64,000 nt of DNA. It comes from RHLJ01 sp965601955 (lineage in GTDB: Bacteria > Bacteroidota > Rhodothermia > Balneolales > Balneolaceae). Shown here piece after piece: positions 18,286-27,114 of the stretch. The position numbers and the translations under genes are program-made. The notes below the pieces were generated by a model. The model saw only the letters and a program-made list of their open reading frames with translations, did no database searches and was not told where the DNA came from. Every line of letters starts with the position of its first letter. Position 1 is the first letter of the stretch. The DNA lies in NCBI GenBank assembly GCA_965601955.1, contig OZ271855.1:1426001-1490000 (forward strand), written 5' to 3'.

Positions 18286-19464
18286 TTAAAGCATTTCTAA
18301 TACTACCGCAGAAGCACCGCCACCGCCGTTGCAAATCCCGGCGCAGCCAATGCTACCTTTCGTTCTTTTTAATGCATGAATTAAGCTGACAATTATTCGG
18401 GCTCCTGAGCAACCAATAGGGTGACCAACGCTTACTGCGCCGCCATGAATATTTACCTTTTCTGGATCGAGTTCCAGTATTTGGTTATTTGCCAGGGCTA
18501 CAACAGAAAAAGCCTCATTAATTTCAAAAAGATCGATATCGTTTTTATCAATGCCAGCTTTTTTAAGCGCAATAGGAATGGCATCAGAAGGAGCAGTTGT
18601 AAACCATTCAGGAGCTTTGGCTGCACTTGCATGGCTTATGATTCTGGCTAATGGAGTGACTCCTAATTCATTAGCTTTTTCTTCGCTCATTAATAGAACA
18701 GCAGCAGCACCATCGTTAATGCTGGAAGCATTGGCAGCCGTTACGGTACCTTCTTTTTCAAATACCGGGCGCAGAGAAGGGATTTTATCGAAGTTGACCC
18801 GGCCTAGCTCTTCATCTTTTGTGATCTCAGTTACATTCCCTTTCCTATCTTTAACATTAACCTTGATCAACTCATCAGCAAAGTAGCCTTGCTCGGTAGC
18901 ATTAATCGCTCTTTTATATGACTCGACAGCATATTCATCTTGCTGTTCTCTACTTATGAAACATTCTTTAGCACAAAGTTCGGCTGCATTCCCCATCGCA
19001 TAGTTGTTATATACATCCCATAGCCCATCTTTAAGGATTCCATCCTCAGTTTGTACATGGCCATATTTTGAACCAAAACGTTGTTTTGGGAGATAGTAGG
19101 GGACATTACTCATGCTCTCCATGCCACCTGCTACAATTACATCAGCATCTCCTAACCGAATTTGATCGGCAGCAATCATAATAGCTTTCATCCCTGATGC
19201 ACAAACTTTATTCACCGTAGTAGAAGGTGTTAGTTTTGACAGCCCGGCTTTTAATGCAGCTTGTCGTGCAGGCGCTTGTCCAACTCCAGCTGATAATACA
19301 TTCCCCATAACCACTTCTTGCACAGCATCAGGTGAAATACCAGAAGACTTTATGACTTCTAAAATAGCCATGGCTCCAAGTTCTGGAGCGGTAAAGGATG
19401 AAAGATTTCCGCCAAAAGCTCCAATAGGAGTTCTTTTCGCATCCACAATTACTACGTTTCTCAT
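18286..19464 (-). CDS. Acetyl-CoA C-acyltransferase (thiolase)
   Basis: 392 residues, typical of biosynthetic-size thiolases. Condenses or cleaves acyl-CoA in beta-oxidation or acetoacetyl-CoA metabolism. The nucleophile Cys88 lies in VNKVCASGMKA, His348 in SVGHPIGCSG, and the second Cys378 in GICNGGGGASA. Acetyl-CoA acetyltransferase (AtoB) is the best match, but chain-length preference cannot be read. It lies 72 bases downstream of the PLP gene, and that gap holds an imperfect palindrome, so it may have its own promoter. Confidence 0.94.
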   Translation of the reverse strand: MRNVVIVDAKRTPIGAFGGNLSSFTAPELGAMAILEVIKSSGISPDAVQEVVMGNVLSAGVGQAPARQAALKAGLSKLTPSTTVNKVCASGMKAIMIAADQIRLGDADVIVAGGMESMSNVPYYLPKQRFGSKYGHVQTEDGILKDGLWDVYNNYAMGNAAELCAKECFISREQQDEYAVESYKRAINATEQGYFADELIKVNVKDRKGNVTEITKDEELGRVNFDKIPSLRPVFEKEGTVTAANASSINDGAAAVLLMSEEKANELGVTPLARIISHASAAKAPEWFTTAPSDAIPIALKKAGIDKNDIDLFEINEAFSVVALANNQILELDPEKVNIHGGAVSVGHPIGCSGARIIVSLIHALKRTKGSIGCAGICNGGGGASAVVLEML

Positions 19465-19485
19465 TGATAAACTAATTTAAGGTTT

Positions 19486-19509
19486 GTAAGCGCTTTTCTG
19501 CGCTGTAAA
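19486..19509. promoter_or_regulatory. Imperfect palindrome upstream of thiolase
   Basis: The short spacer between the PLP-enzyme gene and the thiolase start holds TGTAAGCGC, six bases, then GCGCTGTAAA. The inner arms AGCGC/GCGCT pair exactly; the outer parts are similar but do not pair. It could be an operator or a small hairpin. Confidence 0.3.
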
Positions 19510-19536
19510 GATAGAAATGAAAATTGAAAGGAACTG

Positions 19537-20673
19537 TTAAAATGCCTGATCTAAATCTTCAATCAGATCATCAGCATCCTCAATTCCTACCGAGATTCGG
19601 ATAAGCGAATCACTAAGCCCGGCTTTCTCTCTCAGTTCTTTCGGAATGGAGCCATGAGTCATTGAAGCTGGATTGCTAATCAACGATTCGACTCCCCCTA
19701 AACTTTCGGCTAATGTAAACACTTTTGTGCTGCTCATGAATTTTACTGCTGACTCAATAGAGTCATTTTTTAAGGTAAAAGAGAGCATGGCACCAAAGTC
19801 GTCCATTTGTTCTTTGGCAAGGTCGTGCTGCGGATGGTTAGGTAATCCGGGATATAATAATGTGCCTACTTTTGGATGAGTGCTCAGGAACTCTACGATC
19901 TTTTTTGCATTTTGGACGGAGCGTTCAACACGAACGGCCAGTGTTTTAATCCCCCTTAGTGTTAAGTAACAATCCATAGGCCCGGGCACTGCTCCGGTAG
20001 ATTTTACCTGGAACCGTAGATTTTCCATAATGGCTTTATTGGAACTTGCAACAGCACCATGAATAACATCAGAATGGCCGGCTAAATATTTAGTAGCAGA
20101 GTGTAGTACAGCATCAGCTCCAAATTCCAATGGTCGCTGGAGGTAGGGGGATGCGAAGGTATTATCAACAACAGTGAGGATATTATTTTCCTTCGCGATA
20201 CTAATTAACGCATTAAGATCGACCACCCGAAGTAAAGGGTTTGTTGGTGTTTCAATCCACATCATCTTGGTTGATGGGGTGATTGTTTGCTTAACCAACT
20301 CCAAATCCGTCATATCTATGAATGAAAAGGAAATCCCATAGGGTTCAAAAACAGAAGTAAATAATCGGTAAGAACCACCATAGAGGTCATCGGAAGAAAT
20401 AATGTGATCTCCCGGACGGAACATCTTTAACAAAGCATCCATCGCTGCAACTCCACTTGCAAAGCAGGCTGCTTCTTCAGCACCTTCTAAGCCGGCAATA
20501 AGCTTCTCAAGTGCTGTCCGGGTAGGGTTACCAACACGAGCATAATCATATCCTTTATGCACATTTGGAGCCGATTGCTCGTAGGTAGAGGTTTGAAAGA
20601 TGGGTGGCATTACAGCTCCTGAGGTTTCCTCGGAGTGTTGCCCTGCATGGATTGCTTTGGTATTAAATTTCAT
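19537..20673 (-). CDS. metB: Cystathionine gamma-synthase-type PLP enzyme
   Basis: 378 residues. Member of the Cys/Met metabolism PLP family (fold type I). The PLP lysine is Lys195 in HSATKYLAGHSDVIHG; YDYARVGNPTR near residue 42 and FASGVAAMDA near 71 are other family segments, and the C-terminal SLGGVESLI is typical of cystathionine gamma-synthase/lyase. The likely reaction is O-acyl-homoserine plus cysteine giving cystathionine, but gamma-lyase activity cannot be excluded from sequence. The start is 5 bases after the TPR lipoprotein stop, so the two are likely cotranscribed. Confidence 0.88.
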   Translation of the reverse strand: MKFNTKAIHAGQHSEETSGAVMPPIFQTSTYEQSAPNVHKGYDYARVGNPTRTALEKLIAGLEGAEEAACFASGVAAMDALLKMFRPGDHIISSDDLYGGSYRLFTSVFEPYGISFSFIDMTDLELVKQTITPSTKMMWIETPTNPLLRVVDLNALISIAKENNILTVVDNTFASPYLQRPLEFGADAVLHSATKYLAGHSDVIHGAVASSNKAIMENLRFQVKSTGAVPGPMDCYLTLRGIKTLAVRVERSVQNAKKIVEFLSTHPKVGTLLYPGLPNHPQHDLAKEQMDDFGAMLSFTLKNDSIESAVKFMSSTKVFTLAESLGGVESLISNPASMTHGSIPKELREKAGLSDSLIRISVGIEDADDLIEDLDQAF

Positions 20674-20678
20674 TACTG

Positions 20679-21860
20679 TTAAGAACCGAATCGGTTTTCT
20701 TTAAGAGAGTTTAAGCTATTGATTGCACTTTCCGCAGATTGCAAACCCGGAGAGGCTTCTAAAAGTTTCCCATAATACTCAATCGCGAAATCGAGAAGAA
20801 CGGCTGCTTTATCTTCTAATGCATCTTTATCACTTTCGAAAGCGGTTGCATGTACTTCAAGATATTTTCCAGTCATATTATTGTAGAATACAGCCATGCT
20901 TTCAATAAAATCAGTGTTGGAAGTATCTGTTCTGAATGCCTCAATTAGTTCTTGTTCAGCCTGTTCACCAACTCCTTCGGCTTCAAATCTTATTTGAGCA
21001 ACCAATGAAGTATCAGAATCCTGGTATGCAGTCAAAAGGTCATTCATGATTTCCTGGGTAACCAGGTATAATTGTGTGCCATATACATTGCGAATTACGC
21101 CATCTCCCGCATAAGCAGAAGAAAGCTCTCTAAGTAGTGAAACTGCTTCTTCGCGATCTCCGGCAGAGATATAAGCGTTGACCAGTCCAAAAGCGATGTT
21201 CTTATTACTGATAATATTCTTATTGGCTAGCTCATAATAGAATACAGATTGACTGGCATTCCCGTCTTGCAAGTACAGGAATCCCAGGTTTTCATATAAG
21301 TTATCCGGGACTTCCTCGAGCCTGTTTTTTGCTTCATTAAGAATCGAGATGGCTTCATCTACTTCCCCAGAAGTATAAAAAGTAGTAGCAAGGGATTGGT
21401 AGCTGCTACTTTCCAGGGGTTTTAGAATAATCGCATTCTTAAAATGAGCAACGGTTAAAGAATGATCGGCGTCAGAAATTTCGTTATTAAAGGAGGCGGT
21501 TCCGGAATTGTGTTCCTGAGACCATTCTCTGTTCAATATCTCCTCTATATGAACTTCCTCAAGAGAATCTGCTCCAAAGTTAGCAGCCTCGGTAAATGAG
21601 GAAATTGCTGTAGAGTAATACGCTTCTCGATTTTGAGGGTCTTGCTGCTTGGCAAGAGCAATATTGATTTCACCCTTCTTGATTAATAAATCGGGTTGCT
21701 CCGGGTTTTCTTGTAGGTTTTCTTCAATACTTGCCAAGGCAAGATCATATTGATTGCTTTCCATTAACGAATCAATACTTGGTTTAGAAGATGAACATGC
21801 GAAAAAAAACCCGACGACAAGCAAAACGCCTATCAATCGGGTTGGGAAGAAATACTTCAT
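20679..21860 (-). CDS. TPR-repeat lipoprotein (second of a tandem pair)
   Basis: 393 residues. Lipoprotein signal ending VVGFFFAC with Cys22 and a following SSSK. The rest is all-helical with tetratricopeptide repeats, for example AISILNEAKNRLEEVPDNLYENLGFLYLQDGN and the next repeat. A segment reading LNREWSQEHNSG resembles LNAWELEHNEG in the gene upstream, so the two are diverged tandem duplicates. TPR lipoproteins are scaffolds; the partner is unknown. Starts 18 bases after the first copy and precedes metB by 5 bases. Confidence 0.83.
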   Translation of the reverse strand: MKYFFPTRLIGVLLVVGFFFACSSSKPSIDSLMESNQYDLALASIEENLQENPEQPDLLIKKGEINIALAKQQDPQNREAYYSTAISSFTEAANFGADSLEEVHIEEILNREWSQEHNSGTASFNNEISDADHSLTVAHFKNAIILKPLESSSYQSLATTFYTSGEVDEAISILNEAKNRLEEVPDNLYENLGFLYLQDGNASQSVFYYELANKNIISNKNIAFGLVNAYISAGDREEAVSLLRELSSAYAGDGVIRNVYGTQLYLVTQEIMNDLLTAYQDSDTSLVAQIRFEAEGVGEQAEQELIEAFRTDTSNTDFIESMAVFYNNMTGKYLEVHATAFESDKDALEDKAAVLLDFAIEYYGKLLEASPGLQSAESAINSLNSLKENRFGS

Positions 21861-21878
21861 AGTCTCAATTACTGAAAA

Positions 21879-23162
21879 TTACATACCTGCTTTTTGCATT
21901 GCTTCCTCTGCTTTTTCAGGCATATCTAATAATGTGTATATGCGGAAAAGCGAGTTCCAATAAGAGGTATTATCTGGATTGATCTCAGCAGCCCTTTCAT
22001 AATACTTCATGGCTTTTTCAACTTCAGCTCGTGCAAGTGTATCGTATTGATTGGATTCTTCCAGATCGTTAGTTGCGTTTCTAAGATCATATAGAGTCGA
22101 AGCCTTATTTTGATAAAGAATTCCCAGCGTATTGAAAGTGCCGGCTATAGTATCGTCAAGTCTTGCTGCTTCTAAAAGCTCTTTTTCAGCGCGATCAGTT
22201 AGCGGATCAATTTCTGCTTCAAGCTCAGCAATTCTATTATTTTTAGCATCAATCTCTTCCTGAGACCCGTTTGAGCGCTCAAGATCGAAAATTTCGTCTC
22301 TAAGAGTAGCAACTTCATCACTAAGATTAAGAACTCTTTGATAAACTCTTGTTCCAATTACTAAGTGGTACCTTGAATTGTCTGGATCGTTTTTTGTTAA
22401 CTCATCCATTATTGAAAGAGCTTTTTCAGTTTGATCAATCTGGAAAAGGCCATCGGCTAATTTTTCGATGAGGTATACACTATCGGGGTATAGCTCTAAC
22501 CCTTCTTCCATAGCAGCCACCGCTTTTTCTGGTTGGTCGCTTAGGAAATAATATGAGCCTAATCGGTCATACTCAGTGGCACTGGCTTTATCCTGAAGTT
22601 CGATGGCTGTAGTAATAGAGGCTGCAGCTTTTGCTGGCTCCTCATTCATGTAATAGATCTGGGCAATTACATCAAAAGAGAGGACACTATCCGGGTTGAT
22701 AGTTGTGGCATTGGTTAAATGAGCGATTGACCAGCTTAATGGTGTGTCTACTGATTCCATTACACTATCAACAGTAGCGTATTTAATTCCTTCATTATGC
22801 TCTAATTCCCAAGCATTCAGAATTAAATCCTCAATTTCGGAAGCTTCACCTCCCGGGCTTTCCATCATTTCATACTTAGACCTGGCTTCCATTAGTGATG
22901 CCCTCATATTTTCATAAAGAGGGGTTCTGTCATTAGGATTGGCTTCTAGTTGTGCAAGATTGTTATATGCTACTGCTTTATAGTAGTGAGGTGCCCCATT
23001 TGTCGGGTCTTTCAAAATGGCCGTATCAGCCATTGCGAGAGCTTCGTCATAATTTTGAGCGTTTAATCCAGCTTTAATGGGATCAATAAGTGGATCTCCT
23101 CCACAACTTGCGACAAGAAAAGCTACAACAAGAGCAAAGAGACTTAAAGAATACTTTTTCAT
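21879..23162 (-). CDS. TPR-repeat lipoprotein (first of a tandem pair)
   Basis: 427 residues. Lipoprotein signal ending FLVASC (Cys20) followed by GGDP. At least five TPR units are visible, including AVAAMEEGLELYPDSVYLIEKLADGLF, and a charged coiled-coil-like insert at about residues 280-315 (LRDEIFDLERSNGSQEEIDAK) that its paralogue lacks. Probably a periplasmic scaffold or assembly factor; no specific role can be given. It is the first gene of a minus-strand unit with its own predicted promoter in the gap to ridA. Confidence 0.83.
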   Translation of the reverse strand: MKKYSLSLFALVVAFLVASCGGDPLIDPIKAGLNAQNYDEALAMADTAILKDPTNGAPHYYKAVAYNNLAQLEANPNDRTPLYENMRASLMEARSKYEMMESPGGEASEIEDLILNAWELEHNEGIKYATVDSVMESVDTPLSWSIAHLTNATTINPDSVLSFDVIAQIYYMNEEPAKAAASITTAIELQDKASATEYDRLGSYYFLSDQPEKAVAAMEEGLELYPDSVYLIEKLADGLFQIDQTEKALSIMDELTKNDPDNSRYHLVIGTRVYQRVLNLSDEVATLRDEIFDLERSNGSQEEIDAKNNRIAELEAEIDPLTDRAEKELLEAARLDDTIAGTFNTLGILYQNKASTLYDLRNATNDLEESNQYDTLARAEVEKAMKYYERAAEINPDNTSYWNSLFRIYTLLDMPEKAEEAMQKAGM

Positions 23163-23213
23163 TTTTTACCTGATTTGAAAATGGATGAGTTAAAATTCTT
23201 TTATTAAGTTTTA

Positions 23214-23243
23214 CAAAGTAACCATATAATGAACTTTCTGCAA
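23214..23243 (-). promoter_or_regulatory. Predicted Bacteroidota-type promoter of the TPR lipoprotein genes
   Basis: Minus strand: TTG (23243-23241), 19 bases, then TTACTTTG (23221-23214), one mismatch from the Bacteroidota consensus TTG-N19-TAnnTTTG. It lies about 50 bases upstream of the TPR gene start. Confidence 0.5.
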
Positions 23244-23286
23244 TACAAGCAGTTGGAGTCAAAGAATCAAATAATGCTTAAATAAG

Positions 23287-23664
23287 ATGAAAAAAACTGT
23301 CTCAACGGAAAACGCACCCGCAGCTATCGGACCCTATAGTCAGGCTATTATTCACAATGACTTAGTGTACTGTTCTGGCCAAATACCTCTAGACCCTGAA
23401 ACGATGCAGATTGTAGGAGATACAGCAGCAGCCCAGGCCGAGCAGGTAATGAAAAATCTTTCAGCAGTATTAGCTGAAGCTGGTAGCGACTTTTCAAAAG
23501 TAATTAAGTGCTCAATTTTTCTTGATGACATGGGAGACTTTGGAGATGTAAATACAGTATATGGAGGATATTTTGAAACGGATCCGCCAGCTCGTGAAAC
23601 TGTTGCAGTACAAACTCTTCCTAAAGAAGTGCTAGTTGAAATCAGTTGTATTGCCTACATCTAA
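23287..23664 (+). CDS. ridA: RidA family enamine/imine deaminase
   Basis: 125 residues, standard length. Hydrolyses reactive 2-aminoacrylate-type enamines released by PLP enzymes, in the cytosol. Family segments: N-terminal ENAPAAIGPYSQAI, VYCSGQIPLDPETM, and the substrate carboxylate-binding Arg in DPPARETVAVQTLPKEVLVEI. It is divergent from the operon carrying the metB-type PLP enzyme, a plausible functional neighbour. Its last 33 bases overlap the 3' end of the convergent M23 gene, and both reading frames look genuine. Confidence 0.95.
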   Translation: MKKTVSTENAPAAIGPYSQAIIHNDLVYCSGQIPLDPETMQIVGDTAAAQAEQVMKNLSAVLAEAGSDFSKVIKCSIFLDDMGDFGDVNTVYGGYFETDPPARETVAVQTLPKEVLVEISCIAYI

Positions 23665-25488
23665 TAGCACCCGAAAGTTTTCGGTGACCGTGTTTCCGGC
23701 CCGGTCACTTATATTTACTGTCACAAGGTTTTCTTTTTTGGGAATAAATGAGGGATTGTAGTAGATCAGCAGGTCTTCTTCATTATCATATTCGACTATT
23801 CCCTGAACTCCATTTACAAAAATGGTAGTTGATTCAAAATCAATTCCGGATACTGGATCTTCCGCAGAGATATGAAGTAACCATTTGCCATACGATGTAT
23901 CAATAATTTTTGGGAAGTCCATTTTTGGTGGTTCATTGTCTGGCATGATAAGAAATTCTCCAAGTGCGGATGGATAGCCATGAATAGTTCTTCCTATTTG
24001 TTTGGAGTCGACATACCTAATCTCATCTCTGGCTCGATCAATCCTAAAAAGCTGGTACCGTGATTCAGAATCAAAATCGTCCCTCAAATAATATTCTATC
24101 TTTATCTCCGATCTTGAAGGGATCATTTCAGGCTGGATATTGAGATAGTGGTATCCATCCAGTTTGCCGGTATAGGCTGAAACTGTTAGCGTATCAAAAA
24201 AGGTGTCCTCAAGAAATTTCAGAGTTAAGTCACCTGTTGGGTCAGAAAAAGTAATATTCTGGTCTGGAAATACTCGCGTCCACAATAAGGGGATTCCATT
24301 ATAATTTACCAGGTGCTGATTAAGCTCCGGATTCCAGGGAGTACAAATAGTCTGATTAGTAAGTGAAATTACTTCTGAACCAGTAAATGCCCAATCATTG
24401 CTCCAATACCAGTTTTGAATGGGCTCGTTACGCGGTTCTATCCGCATTGAAGAATTGTTAGACGAGCCATTAATGGTAACTGAGGCTTTTGTAGTATTGC
24501 CATAAAAATCTACCGCAGAAATGGTAAAGCTTGCAACCGAATCAATCAGGTTAATGGCTGAACGAGGATCTACAATCTTATAAAATGGGTTAGATGGGCC
24601 TTCTTTTTCAAAAAGTACCTGGTATGATCTTCTACTTGCACCGAAAGCTGGGAATCGGTCATTAAACATTAAATCTGTTTCATCAAAAGAAAATCGGTCA
24701 ATCTGCTGGTAGAAAAGCGTATCAATTCCATCGGAAAGTTTCAGCCTGTATACAGCGTACTTATTCGTTACCCCATCTGCTTCATCAAAGGTGGAGATCA
24801 TTAGGCCAACTGGGCCAGAAGCTTCAATGGTACCAAAATCGATGTCTCCATTTTCCTGTCTGGTTGGGTAATAAGTTTGAGGGTATCTTGAACCTCGGAT
24901 TATTGTTTCCTCACTTAAGGGTACAGCTATCAAAGCCGACAGGGTGGGAGCAATGCTGTCTTCGACGGCTAGGTTTGTGCTTAGTGCATTGATGGGAATT
25001 CCATCCTGGTCTCGGATTTCAAAATGCAGATGCGGAGGTCCAACCCCTGTTGAGCCAGTATAGCCTATCACTTCCCCTTGCTTTACATAAAATTCTTCAT
25101 TCTCTGTCTGTACATCAATCTCAAATGAAAAGTCCTTTAGTCTGAGAGAATCAATATATGATTGGAGCTCATTGTTGAATCGCTGTAAATGGGCATAAAC
25201 GGTGGATGAGCCGTCCTCATGTTGCAAGTAAATTACTTTTCCATATCCATCTACAGCTATCCCTAAACGGGATACGTAGCCATCTTTTGAAGCAAAAACT
25301 TTATAGCCTTCTCTTCCCCATGTTTTTATGTCCAATCCTGCATGGAAATGAGCAGACCGGGTTTCACCAAAAGTGGAAGTCAGGTAAGGACTGGCATCGG
25401 TGGGCCAAAGGTATTCCTGTGACTGAGCATTTACACTAAGCGGAACAAGAAGAGTAAATAAAAGGGTGAGTATATATTTTGTGCTCAC
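23632..25488 (-). CDS. Exported M23 (LytM-type) metallopeptidase
   Basis: 618 residues. The start is GTG at 25488 (GTGA overlap with the upstream FAH gene), opening a signal peptide MSTKYILTLLFTLLVPLSVNAQ; there is no better ATG. The M23 domain lies near the N-terminus, residues about 30-165, with zinc ligands in HFHAGLDIK and PPHLHFEIRD, both intact. The remaining 450 residues are strand-rich with Ig-like segments at the end (DPVSGIDFESTTIFVNG). Predicted to cut peptidoglycan cross-links in the periplasm or to act on another periplasmic substrate. The C-terminal coding end overlaps ridA convergently by 33 bases. Confidence 0.9.
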   Translation of the reverse strand: MSTKYILTLLFTLLVPLSVNAQSQEYLWPTDASPYLTSTFGETRSAHFHAGLDIKTWGREGYKVFASKDGYVSRLGIAVDGYGKVIYLQHEDGSSTVYAHLQRFNNELQSYIDSLRLKDFSFEIDVQTENEEFYVKQGEVIGYTGSTGVGPPHLHFEIRDQDGIPINALSTNLAVEDSIAPTLSALIAVPLSEETIIRGSRYPQTYYPTRQENGDIDFGTIEASGPVGLMISTFDEADGVTNKYAVYRLKLSDGIDTLFYQQIDRFSFDETDLMFNDRFPAFGASRRSYQVLFEKEGPSNPFYKIVDPRSAINLIDSVASFTISAVDFYGNTTKASVTINGSSNNSSMRIEPRNEPIQNWYWSNDWAFTGSEVISLTNQTICTPWNPELNQHLVNYNGIPLLWTRVFPDQNITFSDPTGDLTLKFLEDTFFDTLTVSAYTGKLDGYHYLNIQPEMIPSRSEIKIEYYLRDDFDSESRYQLFRIDRARDEIRYVDSKQIGRTIHGYPSALGEFLIMPDNEPPKMDFPKIIDTSYGKWLLHISAEDPVSGIDFESTTIFVNGVQGIVEYDNEEDLLIYYNPSFIPKKENLVTVNISDRAGNTVTENFRVLLDVGNTTDFN

Positions 25489-26138
25489 TGTTCTATGCCA
25501 ACGGTTAGCTTAGCTAAATTCTCGTTAATGGTAGCCAAGAGTTGATCTCCTGCTTTTACTGCACCAACCCCTTCTGGTGTTCCCGTAAAAATTAAATCCC
25601 CTTCTTCCAGGGTGAATATAGTTGAAAGGTGACTTATCAATTCCTCCACATCAAATAGCATAGAAGAAGTCAGATCGTGCTGGCGTACTTCATCGTTTAT
25701 TTTAAGTGATAGCTCAAGAGTGGGGAAAGATTCATCATTGAAAGAGATAAAGGTGCTGATTGGGCCAAATCCATCAAACCCCTTACACACGCTCCAGGGA
25801 TGTCCTTTTTCTTTTGCCTCTTTTTGAAGGTCTCGTGCAGTAAAGTCTATTCCAATACCATAACCAGCGACATATTCTAGAGCTTTTTCGCGGGGTATAT
25901 TCTTTCCTGCTCTTCCAATAGCAATTACAAGCTCTACCTCATGATGCACCTGGTTACTTTGTTCCGGTATCGAGATCACAGATCCGTCGAAACAAATGGC
26001 ATTACGGGATTTGAGGAAAATCATGGGTTCCTTTGGGGGAAGATGTCCCATTTCTTTGGCATGATCAGCATAGTTTCTGCCGATACAAAAAATAGTGTTA
26101 ACGGGCAGGCCAAGGCCTGGTATGCGTAATCCTTTCAT
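25485..26138 (-). CDS. Fumarylacetoacetate hydrolase family protein
   Basis: 217 residues, the size of the short FAH-domain enzymes (FAHD1, acylpyruvase/oxaloacetate decarboxylase-like). Metal-binding acidic residues lie in HHEVELVIAIG, and the C-terminal LIFTGTPEGVGAVKAGD is characteristic. It starts with IFCIGRNYADHAKEMG, as in FAHD1-type proteins. The reaction is probably hydrolysis or decarboxylation of a small 2-oxo acid such as an acylpyruvate; the substrate is inferred from family only. The stop overlaps the GTG of the M23 gene by 4 bases. Confidence 0.9.
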   Translation of the reverse strand: MKGLRIPGLGLPVNTIFCIGRNYADHAKEMGHLPPKEPMIFLKSRNAICFDGSVISIPEQSNQVHHEVELVIAIGRAGKNIPREKALEYVAGYGIGIDFTARDLQKEAKEKGHPWSVCKGFDGFGPISTFISFNDESFPTLELSLKINDEVRQHDLTSSMLFDVEELISHLSTIFTLEEGDLIFTGTPEGVGAVKAGDQLLATINENLAKLTVGIEQ

Positions 26139-26151
26139 GGTTCAAAGATAT

Positions 26152-26185
26152 AAAAAAAGCCATCGGTCTTTCGACGGATGGCTTT
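26152..26185 (-). terminator. Intrinsic terminator after rplU-rpmA
   Basis: AAAGCCATC (26156-26164) pairs with GATGGCTTT (26177-26185); inside, GTC/GAC pairs around the loop TTTC. On the minus strand the hairpin is followed by seven T, so it ends the ribosomal protein transcript before the FAH gene. Confidence 0.87.
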
Positions 26186-26210
26186 CAACATAGATGATCG
26201 ACGATTTAGT

Positions 26211-26468
26211 TTAGTTAACAGGCTCGACATTTACAAATTTTCTTCCACCTGTAGAAGTTGTGAAAGATACATGCCCGTCAGCTACTGAAAAAAGAGTGTC
26301 ATCTCCGCCTCTTTTTACATTATTTCCTGGGTGGAACTTAGTACCACGCTGGCGAACAATAATACCTCCGGCGCGAACAAACTCGCCTCCGAATCTTTTT
26401 ACGCCAAGACGTTTACTTTCTGAATCACGTCCGTTTCTGGTAGAACCTTGTCCTTTCTTATGTGCCAT
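26211..26468 (-). CDS. rpmA: 50S ribosomal protein L27
   Basis: 85 residues. The N-terminus MAHKKGQGSTRNGRDSESKR and the following RFGGEFVRAGGIIVRQRGTKFHPG are diagnostic. L27 lies near the peptidyl-transferase centre of the 50S subunit. It starts directly with MAHKKG, so there is no Firmicutes-type cleavable N-terminal extension. It follows rplU after 28 bases, the conserved rplU-rpmA order, and is followed by a terminator. Confidence 0.99.
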   Translation of the reverse strand: MAHKKGQGSTRNGRDSESKRLGVKRFGGEFVRAGGIIVRQRGTKFHPGNNVKRGGDDTLFSVADGHVSFTTSTGGRKFVNVEPVN

Positions 26469-26496
26469 GATATTAGACTGTTAATTAATTTCTTGT

Positions 26497-26985
26497 TTAG
26501 CTTAACGCTTCGATTAGTTCAGCTTTTTTCATGCTTGAATAACCTTCGATTCCTCGTTCTTTAGCCAGCTTCTTTAACTCAGCTACTGTGTTTGAACTTA
26601 GATCAGAAGTTTCAGCTTTTGCTTCTTCCTTTTTTGGAGCGGCAGCTTTAGGCGCTGCGGCTTTTTTCTTAGCTCCGTTTAGGGTAATTCCATCAATTTG
26701 AATCTGGGACAATACTTGTCGGTGCCCATTCATTTTCTGATATCCCTTGCGTCTCTTCTTTTTGAAAACAAGCACTTTATCAGCTTTTACTGTATCAAGA
26801 ATGGTAGCTGAAACCTGTGCACCTTCAACAACAGGGGTTCCAACTTTTACACCGGCATCGTCTTTAACAAGCAACACTTTATCAAATGAAACACTCTTGC
26901 CTTCCACATTTTGCTTGTCGACAAATAAAATATCTTTTTCGGCTACTTTGTATTGATGCCCGCCAATTTCTACAACCGCGTACAT
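26497..26985 (-). CDS. rplU: 50S ribosomal protein L21 with C-terminal extension
   Basis: 162 residues against about 103 for standard L21. Residues 1-103 are a normal L21 (MYAVVEIGGHQYKV, VLVFKKKRRKGYQKMNGHRQ). Residues 104-128 are a Lys/Ala/Pro-rich linker (KKKAAAPKAAAPKKEEAK), and residues about 130-162 form a helix-extended loop-helix unit, NTVAELKKLAKERGIEGYSSM followed by KKAELIEAL, resembling Rho N-terminal or SAP-like nucleic acid-binding motifs. The frame is continuous with a single stop, so the tail is part of the protein. An extra RNA/DNA contact is plausible but unproven. Confidence 0.96.
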   Translation of the reverse strand: MYAVVEIGGHQYKVAEKDILFVDKQNVEGKSVSFDKVLLVKDDAGVKVGTPVVEGAQVSATILDTVKADKVLVFKKKRRKGYQKMNGHRQVLSQIQIDGITLNGAKKKAAAPKAAAPKKEEAKAETSDLSSNTVAELKKLAKERGIEGYSSMKKAELIEALS

Positions 26986-27114
26986 AGTCTTTTTTTCTAC
27001 TTTTTTGATTTTTGTCAGAGCTTTAAAAGATAAGGCAATACGTGTTCAAAAAAAAGAAATTCAATCAAAAACTTTATACTATTCTCTTTGATAATATTCT
27101 TAATTCAGAATCTC

